DNA of 41,658 nt from an uncultured Saprospiraceae bacterium (GTDB taxonomy: Bacteria; Bacteroidota; Bacteroidia; Chitinophagales; Saprospiraceae). The translations under genes and the position numbers were made by a program. The stretch covers positions 1 through 41,658 of the forward strand of contig CALFBG010000110.1 in assembly GCA_937951685.1 (NCBI GenBank), written 5' to 3'. Below, one piece after another: positions 35,353 through 41,658 of the stretch. Numbering within the stretch: the stretch's first letter is position 1; each line of letters opens with the position of its first letter. The notes below the pieces were generated by a model. It made no database searches. It saw only the letters and a list, made by a program, of their open reading frames with translations, and was not told the origin of the DNA.

Positions 35353-38106
35353 CTATTTCATTCCTTGTTGTTGCGAGTAACTTTCATAAGTTTTCAAGCC
35401 GCAATCCATGAAATCCGCGTAGTCTTCTGCGCCTTCTTTATATCCTCTCGGCTTCGCCAATACTTTTTCGTCGGGACTCATAATGACATAAAGCGGTTGA
35501 GAGTTTTGCTTAAAATTAACAATTTGGAAGTCTGCCCACATATTACCAACATTCCGTAGTTTCTCCTGCGTAGGTTTTGAAATTAAAGTCTCCTTCAATT
35601 TCTTACGATCATCTACGTAAAGGGAAACGAGCACAAAATCTTCATCTAACTTTTGCCATACATCATCTACACTCCAAATATGCTCTTCTGTTTTTCGGCA
35701 ATTCACACAGCCATATCCCGTAAAATCTAAAAATACAGGCTTATTCACTTCTTGGGCGTATGCCAAACCTTCGTAGTAATCTTTGAAACAATCCAAGTTA
35801 TTCGCACACTTGGTGAAAGAAGGATATTTCGCTTTAATTGTAGGATTAGGCTTCGTAACATCCGTTTCGCCAATAAAATAATTATAATAAGCTGGTGGCG
35901 CTAAACCACTTAGTGCACCTAAGGCATTGTAAGACTGGCTTCTTTCGTTGAACATAAATCCAGTACACAAATAAACTGTAAATGCGAGCGCGCCCAGTGC
36001 AGAAACTAACCGAGGCATCGATAATTTCTTGAGCGGGCTATCGTGTGGAAACTTGATGAAGCCAAAAAGGTACAATGTCATGCCCGCAAAAATTAAAATC
36101 CATAGCCCCATAAATAATTCATATTTCAAAATCCCCCAGTGCATCGTCATATCTGCTACCGAAAGGAATTTTAGCGCTAGTGCTAATTCTAAGAATCCAA
36201 GTACGACTTTGACGGAAGTCATCCAACTACCCGAACGCGGCAATGAATTTAACCATGCGGGGAAAGCAGCAAAAAGACCAAATGGTAAGGCAAGTGCCGT
36301 AGAGAAACCAAACATTACCATAAAAGGTCCCAGCGGATTTACAGCCGATTGAACTAGCGCCGTCCCAATAATCGGTCCCGTACAAGAAAAAGAAACGATA
36401 GCCAATGTAAAAGCCATAAAGAAGGTTCCGATCAAACCACCGCGATCCGCCATGGAATCACTTTTGTTGGCGATAGAGCTGGGTAAAGTAATTTCGTAAT
36501 ATCCAAAAAAGGAAAAGGCGAAGGCTACAAAAATTAAAAAGAAGAGTACGTTTGCGATGGCATTCGTAGACAATTCATTCAATGCTTTTGGACCAAAAAC
36601 CGCCGTCACTAATAAACCGATTGCAACGTAGATCACAATAATTGACAAACCGTAGATCAGTCCGTTTTTAATTCCTTGCTTCTTATCTTTACTTCCTTTT
36701 GTAAAGAAACTTACCGTCAATGGAATCATTGGAAAAACGCAAGGAGTAAGTAAAGCGAGTAACCCTCCGATGAACCCTCCGAAGAAAATCCATAATAAAT
36801 TGCTAGACGATTCTTCGTCGCCACCACAATCTCCGATTGGTGCTTTATTGGTAGAGACTAGACTTGGGCGAACCTGATCAATGATATTTCCTTGCTGATT
36901 TTTAGCCGCATTACCCGCTGCCTTATTATTTCCTGCCGTTCCATTACCCAAGTCAAAAGAAAAATCTACAAACTTTGGTGGCAAACATTGCTTATTATCA
37001 CAAGTCATAAACTCAACCGCTCCCGTAATAGCTTTATTGGTATCCGTCCATTTAACTCGTTGTCGAAACGTCACCGGATTTTCTACAAACTTAATGACGT
37101 TGACGCCATCAAAAAGTGGATCTGGTCCTTCTTTCTTCTTACTTTTTTCTTTCGTCTCTCCTACTGCTTCGAAGTGCGTGCCCGCATCTAGCAAAAAACT
37201 AGTTGCGACAGGACCGCCTTCCTCAGTGTGTTGCGAGTAAATGGTCCAACCTGTTTCTGCCTTTGCGGTAAAAATCAAGTCGTATTCCGTATCACTAATT
37301 TTTTGTTTTTTGAAAGTCCAACGCACTGGATCAAGAATCCCACTCTCCTCTTGTGCATCGTTTTGTGCTTCGTTGGCATTAGCTCCCGCTGATCCCTGAG
37401 CAGCATCGCCAGCAGCGTTAAGTTCTAGTTTTTTGGCGATGGCTTCCTTTTCTGCCTCCGCTTTAGTAATTAATTCTCTAGCTTCTGTTTTTTTTGCTTT
37501 TATTTTTTCGGACTGAGCCAATTTTTCTTTTGCCGCAGCGGCTTCTTTTTCTGCTGCTGCTTTTTTCATTGCTTCTGCTTTCGCAAGAGCGGCAGCTTTC
37601 TCTTGATCTTTATTGATCACACTGCCCGTATCTGTGTTTTTCGTTTTGCCTGCTTTTAGCTTAAAATCAAAATCAATATCTTTTGGTGGTAAACAACGTG
37701 CATTATCACAAGTCATAAAGGTTAAATACCCCGTAATAGACTTTGATAAATCCGTCGCTTTGACCCGTTGGATAAAGCGTACTTTTTGTTCTTTAAACTT
37801 GATGACGTTAACGCCAAAGAGTGGATCGTTACCTTCTTTTGTCTTACCTAACTCTTTAACCGCTCCTACCCTTGTATAATGCGTGCCTGCATCAAACTCA
37901 AAAGAAGTAGGGACTGGACCTCCTTCAGCAGTGTGCTGAGAATAGATCGTCCAACCTTTATCAATATTAGCCGTAAAGATTAAATCAAATTCTTGCGCAC
38001 TGATTTGCTTTTGGCTCATCTCCCATTTGACAGGATTTAGTACTTGAGCAAATAAAGAAGTGCTGGAAAAAAGTAGTGCCAATAGGCAAGTGATCATTAC
38101 TCTCAT
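35353..38106 (-). CDS. dsbD: DsbD-like thiol:disulfide reductase with duplicated N-terminal domain
   Basis: This inner-membrane protein moves reducing power from the cytoplasm to envelope thiols. It has 917 residues against about 565 for E. coli DsbD. After a signal peptide (1-21) come two homologous alpha-like domains (about 22-152 and 256-388), each with a cysteine pair (C133/C138 and C369/C374, in FMTCDNxxCLPP). A Lys/Ala/Glu-rich coiled coil (about 165-232) joins them. The CcdA-like membrane core (about 435-720) keeps its redox cysteines in TPCVFP (C456) and SFSCTGP (C575). The C-terminal thioredoxin-fold domain (about 785-910) has CVNC (C800, C803). It is preceded by a consensus promoter and a third homologous single domain upstream. 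Electron flow is inferred from the family. Confidence 0.94.
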   Translation of the reverse strand: MRVMITCLLALLFSSTSLFAQVLNPVKWEMSQKQISAQEFDLIFTANIDKGWTIYSQHTAEGGPVPTSFEFDAGTHYTRVGAVKELGKTKEGNDPLFGVNVIKFKEQKVRFIQRVKATDLSKSITGYLTFMTCDNARCLPPKDIDFDFKLKAGKTKNTDTGSVINKDQEKAAALAKAEAMKKAAAEKEAAAAKEKLAQSEKIKAKKTEARELITKAEAEKEAIAKKLELNAAGDAAQGSAGANANEAQNDAQEESGILDPVRWTFKKQKISDTEYDLIFTAKAETGWTIYSQHTEEGGPVATSFLLDAGTHFEAVGETKEKSKKKEGPDPLFDGVNVIKFVENPVTFRQRVKWTDTNKAITGAVEFMTCDNKQCLPPKFVDFSFDLGNGTAGNNKAAGNAAKNQQGNIIDQVRPSLVSTNKAPIGDCGGDEESSSNLLWIFFGGFIGGLLALLTPCVFPMIPLTVSFFTKGSKDKKQGIKNGLIYGLSIIVIYVAIGLLVTAVFGPKALNELSTNAIANVLFFLIFVAFAFSFFGYYEITLPSSIANKSDSMADRGGLIGTFFMAFTLAIVSFSCTGPIIGTALVQSAVNPLGPFMVMFGFSTALALPFGLFAAFPAWLNSLPRSGSWMTSVKVVLGFLELALALKFLSVADMTMHWGILKYELFMGLWILIFAGMTLYLFGFIKFPHDSPLKKLSMPRLVSALGALAFTVYLCTGFMFNERSQSYNALGALSGLAPPAYYNYFIGETDVTKPNPTIKAKYPSFTKCANNLDCFKDYYEGLAYAQEVNKPVFLDFTGYGCVNCRKTEEHIWSVDDVWQKLDEDFVLVSLYVDDRKKLKETLISKPTQEKLRNVGNMWADFQIVNFKQNSQPLYVIMSPDEKVLAKPRGYKEGAEDYADFMDCGLKTYESYSQQQGMK

Positions 38107-38140
38107 AAGAAAAATTATATTAGTTGGTTCAGCTTGGTGA

Positions 38141-38171
38141 CAAAAATAACATAAATCGTCAGGATAAACAA
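38141..38171 (-). promoter_or_regulatory. Predicted promoter of dsbD
   Basis: On the minus strand TTG (38171-38169) and TATTTTTG (38148-38141) are separated by exactly 20 nt, the same geometry as the sdh promoter. The -7 matches TAnnTTTG fully. Transcription would start near 38134, about 28 nt before the ATG. Confidence 0.65.
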
Positions 38172-38207
38172 TTGGCAGTAAGTCATCTCGTGCTTACTGC
38201 CAATTGT
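38168..38207 (-). terminator. 15-bp inverted repeat: probable terminator overlapping dsbD promoter
   Basis: ACAATTGGCAGTAAG (38168-38182) is perfectly complementary to CTTACTGCCAATTGT (38193-38207), loop 10 nt. On the minus strand it follows the 149-aa gene and is trailed by TTTATCC, a weak U-tract. Its promoter-proximal arm covers the -33 TTG of dsbD. Confidence 0.7.
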
Positions 38208-38346
38208 ACGACAGTTCAAATTTAAGTAGAAAATAACTCCAGAACAGGGACTTCCTCGCTTTTAACGTTGAAAAGAAGGTGGTTTAACCTGTGTTAAATT
38301 TAATATGTCTTATATCTGAATATGTTAAGAGCCAAATTATCATAAA

Positions 38347-38796
38347 TTATTCTCTTAAGGAAATGTTAAAATCGATGTTTTCAGGCGGCAAACAACTCTT
38401 TCCGTTGCAAGTCATGTAGGTCAGTTGACCTTCGACGGAAGTGGCGGCAGCATTAATCTTGACGCGTTGTGTAAATTTAGCTTTACGCATAAATTTAACG
38501 AGTTTCATCCCAAATAGCTGATCAAAGCTCTCTTTCTTGTTGCCCATCTCGCGCATTTTACCCACCAACTCTAATCCTGCACTCGGATTAAAAGCAAATT
38601 TTGTGGGAATTGGACCATCCTTACTTTCTAGGTATTGAGAATAAACCGACCAACCTCGATCGATATCTGCGGTAAAAATAATGTTGTATTCTTTGTCATT
38701 GACTTTTTCTGCCTCGAAAGACCATTTTACGGGCGCCAACTGGGCGGTGGCTTGGAGTGTGAAGCAGCAGCAAAAGATAAAAAAGATAGTTCTCAT
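38347..38796 (-). CDS. Secreted single-domain DsbD-alpha-like protein
   Basis: A 149-residue exported protein that consists of one DsbD N-terminal-like (disulfide corrector, alpha) domain. A signal peptide covers about 1-19 (MRTIFFIFCCCFTLQATAQ). The domain shares with both copies in the neighbouring dsbD the strands LAPVKWSFEAEKVNDKEY, IDRGWSVYSQ, GPIPTKF, LVKFMRKAKFTQRVK and the motif YMTCNGKSCLPP with C130 and C135. It lacks the membrane core and thioredoxin domain. It may accept electrons from DsbD or pass them to a dedicated client. It probably arose by duplication from dsbD, which lies 240 nt downstream on the same strand, or the reverse. Confidence 0.9.
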   Translation of the reverse strand: MRTIFFIFCCCFTLQATAQLAPVKWSFEAEKVNDKEYNIIFTADIDRGWSVYSQYLESKDGPIPTKFAFNPSAGLELVGKMREMGNKKESFDQLFGMKLVKFMRKAKFTQRVKINAAATSVEGQLTYMTCNGKSCLPPENIDFNISLRE

Positions 38797-39308
38797 CAGT
38801 TAATTATATATGTATATTTTATATTATTTTTCAAATAATATTTATGCAATATTTACGCCAAATTGTGTTCGTCACGAATGATCTTGGCGAATACTAAGTA
38901 AGAAGTTCGGTTAGGGGATTTTTATCTTCCTCACTTGCTGCGATCTGAAGTGATTCACCAATTGAAAGCAATTGCAATGGAAGATTGAGGATATGTTTGC
39001 CTTTCGGCTAGGATTGTATAATTGCAGGGAATTGAAATATTGAATACGAGATTAGTCGTATCCTATTTCGAAGTAGCGAATATAATGAATTAAACCTTAA
39101 TTTTCGTATAAAAGTGGCAGTAAGTATTCCGACAAAAGCATTACTCTCTATCTTAGCAGCACTTCAATCCTATTTTAAAGGATCCAAAGCAATAAGAAAG
39201 CGCTTCACAAAGCACTTTAGCGATATGATTCAGACGGGGAAGCACTAGCGCTTAATCATAAGCTATCTTAATAAAAGATTCGTTGAACAGTTGGAAAAAG
39301 CGGAAATA
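38797..39308. other. Gene-free gap between purQ and the DsbD-alpha gene
   Basis: Across these 512 nt I see no coding region longer than noise, no tRNA and no clear terminator after purQ. Short repeated words such as AAGCGCTT and AGCACT occur near 39200-39260, without an organised structure. Confidence 0.45.
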
Positions 39309-40022
39309 TTATCCAATCATTTCTGCGGCGACCGTATTCAAGAGCGAGGTAAATAATCCTTTTCCATCTTGATTTCCGAGGGTAGCTTCGGCGGCGCGTT
39401 CTGGATGTGGCATCATACCAAATACATTACGCTTGGCATTGCAAATTCCGGCGATGTCTCTAGCGGAACCGTTGGGATTAGCCGCGGCATCGATGGTGCC
39501 ATCTGCGTGGCAATACTTGAACAAGATTTGATCATTGTCTTGAAGCGATTGCAAAGTAGCTTCATCAGCGTGAAAGCGTCCTTCCGCGTGTGCGATTGGA
39601 ATTTTGAGTGCTTGATCTAGGGAAAGTTCTGCCGTAATGGGCGAATTATTAGTTTGTGTTTTGAGAAACACATTCTTACAAATAAACTTTTGGTGTTGAT
39701 TTCGGAGGAGTGCGCCTGGTAAAAGACCTGCTTCGCATAAAATTTGAAATCCATTACAAATTCCCCAGACAAAACCGCCTTGGTTTGCAAATTCGATGAC
39801 GGCGTTCATAATCGGTGAAAACCGAGCGATAGCGCCCGCTCTCATGTAGTCTCCGTAAGAAAATCCGCCTGGTAAAACGATGCAATCTCCAGAAGCAAAG
39901 CCTGGTAAGCTTTCTTCTTTGTGCCACAATTTTACAACTTCTTGTCCCATCACGGTTCCTAAGACGTGGATCATATCATCATCACAATTAGAACCAGGAA
40001 ATACAACGACACCAAATTTCAT
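39309..40022 (-). CDS. purQ: Phosphoribosylformylglycinamidine synthase subunit PurQ
   Basis: PurQ is the glutaminase subunit of FGAM synthase (step four of purine synthesis). It frees ammonia from glutamine for PurL with help from PurS. The 237-residue class I glutamine amidotransferase has the nucleophile C89 in FVWGICNGFQIL, and the His/Glu of the triad in MMPHPERA (H206, E208). The start MKFGVVVFPGSNCDDD is standard. The small separate subunit indicates a PurSQL-type enzyme, unlike the large fused PurL of enterobacteria. No other pur gene is nearby. TATCTTTG on the minus strand (40076-40069) is a good -7 match 47 nt upstream, without a clear -33. Confidence 0.97.
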   Translation of the reverse strand: MKFGVVVFPGSNCDDDMIHVLGTVMGQEVVKLWHKEESLPGFASGDCIVLPGGFSYGDYMRAGAIARFSPIMNAVIEFANQGGFVWGICNGFQILCEAGLLPGALLRNQHQKFICKNVFLKTQTNNSPITAELSLDQALKIPIAHAEGRFHADEATLQSLQDNDQILFKYCHADGTIDAAANPNGSARDIAGICNAKRNVFGMMPHPERAAEATLGNQDGKGLFTSLLNTVAAEMIG

Positions 40023-40354
40023 AACGAAGGATTAAATTTTGAAGACTCTTGATAAGATTTCTAAGCTGCAAAGATAAAGTTTTTTAATTCAGAATAGAAA
40101 TCCTTGTTCTAAAAAAAGGAAGTACGATCAAAAACAATTTTCTTTCCTGTGTTTAAACGGGTACTAAGTGATTCATTTACCTTGCTACTTCATACTTTGT
40201 AATATAAACTATCGAACATTTTGAACCTGCCTTTTGGTCCTACTTCGCGTCCGCTCTTCGCCTTAATCCTTTTCAAGGATTAGCCCCTGGGGCTTCCTTG
40301 ATTAGTACGAAAATCCAACGCTCAAAATATTCACAAACTTAAACTACAAAATAC
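40023..40354. other. Gene-free gap with paired hairpins
   Basis: These 332 nt hold the possible purQ -7 element (40069-40076) and, at 40265-40294, two adjacent small hairpins: AATCCTT/AAGGATT and AGCCCC/GGGGCT. Neither is followed by a T-run, so they are not ordinary terminators for the DUF6427-like gene that ends at 40355. Confidence 0.45.
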
Positions 40355-41338
40355 TTAACTCAAGAATAGTGTCTTATACTGTAATAATAAAGCACAAATT
40401 AGAAAAATGAGATGCAATGCCTCTGCGGTCGGTTTGCTAAACTTTAAAAAGCTAAAAGATAATAAAATCGCTAACACGGGAACGATAATTAGCAAATGTA
40501 TGAGTGCAATGGGCGACTGAACCAAGAGGCTCAACGCACCAATCAGTAATGCCCAATAAAAAATGCTGATGTTTTTTTGTATTCGAATATTTTTTTTCAA
40601 GTTGTAACTTCTGTAGCTAAAAATAACGATTAGCAGTAGCAGGCCAATAAAAGAAAGCTTTGCGTAATTTATCCACGTGGCGCCGCCAACAAAATTTAAA
40701 AACTCGTAAACATTTCCAAATTGCGCTTGCCAGAAAAAATCCCACTGATCTAGCCAGAAACTAAGCGTACCGCCGAGAAAATAGGGAACACCGAGACCAA
40801 TTACGAGAATGACAATTTCTTTAGTGCGAAAAGCACGCAAGATACTCAAGGCTATGATAGCTAGAAAAATAAAAAGAAAATAAGAACCATAAATCAAACT
40901 GGCCAATCCTACAAAAAAGCCAACGTTAAAAATTTTGGCGGCACTAGAAGGCTGGCGATAAGTATCAAATAGTTCGTAGAACAAAAGAATTAAAAAAGTA
41001 TTCGCGATCAAAATTGGCGATAAGTAGAGAAAATCGGGAAAAAAACTGGTTAATAGAATGTAGAAAACGCCGGGGAACAAGCTCAATTCACTCGCCATTC
41101 GATATTTAGACACTAACACGTTGACCAAAAACGCTTGGAAAAAAACCAAAATGATGGCGATCAAATTAGCCGCCGTACTCGTTGGATCCACCCAAAATAA
41201 AAACAATTCTCCCAAAGCTCCCCCCTTCACTACGGAGACGGGATGTGCGATGACAAAAGTGGAAAACCACAATAGGCTCGCATAAAATAAGAGCAGTATA
41301 TTGACCGCAAATTGATTCGTTCTAAATAATTGTAGCAC
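40355..41338 (-). CDS. DUF6427-like integral membrane protein
   Basis: A polytopic membrane protein of about 327 residues with roughly eight to ten hydrophobic helices and short loops. It resembles the Bacteroidota DUF6427 group by its opening (LQLFRTNQFAVNILLLFYASLLW), its length and helix pattern, but no motif proves this. No ATG opens the frame. A GTG at 41338 gives the start MLQLFRTNQ; a TTG at 41365 would add nine residues. There is no transporter signature. It stands alone on the minus strand at the window edge. The function is unknown. Confidence 0.8.
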   Translation of the reverse strand: MLQLFRTNQFAVNILLLFYASLLWFSTFVIAHPVSVVKGGALGELFLFWVDPTSTAANLIAIILVFFQAFLVNVLVSKYRMASELSLFPGVFYILLTSFFPDFLYLSPILIANTFLILLFYELFDTYRQPSSAAKIFNVGFFVGLASLIYGSYFLFIFLAIIALSILRAFRTKEIVILVIGLGVPYFLGGTLSFWLDQWDFFWQAQFGNVYEFLNFVGGATWINYAKLSFIGLLLLIVIFSYRSYNLKKNIRIQKNISIFYWALLIGALSLLVQSPIALIHLLIIVPVLAILLSFSFLKFSKPTAEALHLIFLICALLLQYKTLFLS

Positions 41339-41658
41339 TATGTTTAGAGTATAAGGATATCGCAAATTTAAGATCGCAGCTCAAAAATAAACAAATTTAT
41401 CTCAAATTTGACCGTCGATCAGTTAAACTAAAATATGCCAAGCTTTTACTTCCATTTTTTCTCCGCCTTATCACTGTGCTAATACTACTAAAAGCCTACC
41501 ATTTATGAATAGAAACTAGATTTTTGTCGACTGACTTACAGTCTTTTAGCGCTGCTTAGCGATAAGTACGATTACGCCCATAATATTCAAACAACTTTTA
41601 ATAAAAAAGCCCCTTAGACAGATGATTTTGAGCAAGACTAAGCAACTACTTATCAATA

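Noticed and set aside
38797-39308. Possible tRNA or small RNA gene
   Set aside because: I looked for a T-arm GTTCGA motif and paired acceptor ends and found neither.

Overview
The window looks like an ordinary chromosomal segment of a Bacteroidota bacterium, most likely a marine or filamentous relative of Saprospiria. The evidence is as follows. Four very large secreted proteins end in a type IX secretion (T9SS) type A sorting domain. The succinate dehydrogenase is of the three-gene CAB type, with one five-helix dihaem cytochrome b. DUF2480, DUF6427-like and DsbD-alpha-like families typical of the phylum are present. Candidate promoters fit the Bacteroidota TTG / TAnnTTTG pattern with a spacer near 20 bp, and strong Shine-Dalgarno sites are largely absent. 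Base composition is AT-rich. The genus cannot be fixed from the sequence alone.

Layout. 1-3.5 kb: RNase R on the minus strand, preceded by two small unknown genes. 3.8-7.8 kb: the sdhC-sdhA-sdhB respiratory operon, with a recognisable promoter and a strong terminator. 7.8-23.7 kb: a secreted-protein block holding a calcium-binding thrombospondin type 3 repeat protein (minus), a reprolysin-like metalloprotease (plus), an unknown helical-repeat protein (minus) and two paralogous beta-propeller T9SS cargo proteins (plus). 23.7-31.0 kb: mostly minus-strand housekeeping and envelope genes: a LolD/YbbA-like ABC ATPase, a lipoprotein, AsnS, a zinc-ribbon lipoprotein, a DCC-family thiol protein, RadA and a TraR/DksA-type zinc finger protein. 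31.3-35.3 kb, plus strand: an unknown membrane protein preceded by five 22-bp tandem repeats, ScpB with a long acidic tail, a DUF2480 protein and a lytic transglycosylase. 35.3-41.4 kb, minus strand: a DsbD-like reductase with a duplicated N-terminal domain, a free-standing third copy of that domain, PurQ and a DUF6427-like membrane protein.

Functional themes are respiration (Sdh), RNA and DNA maintenance (RNase R, RadA, ScpB), translation (AsnS), purine synthesis (PurQ), envelope redox and wall remodelling (DsbD, the DsbD-alpha protein, the transglycosylase), and secretion of very large adhesive or degradative proteins by a T9SS whose machinery lies elsewhere.

I saw no tRNA, rRNA, CRISPR array, transposase, phage gene or obvious defence system. 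The least explained features are the 22-bp tandem repeats abutting a TTG start at 31313-31422, an orphan plus-strand terminator in a 717-nt gene-free gap at 29989-30705 (candidate small RNA), and a perfect 15-bp inverted repeat overlapping the predicted -33 element of dsbD.
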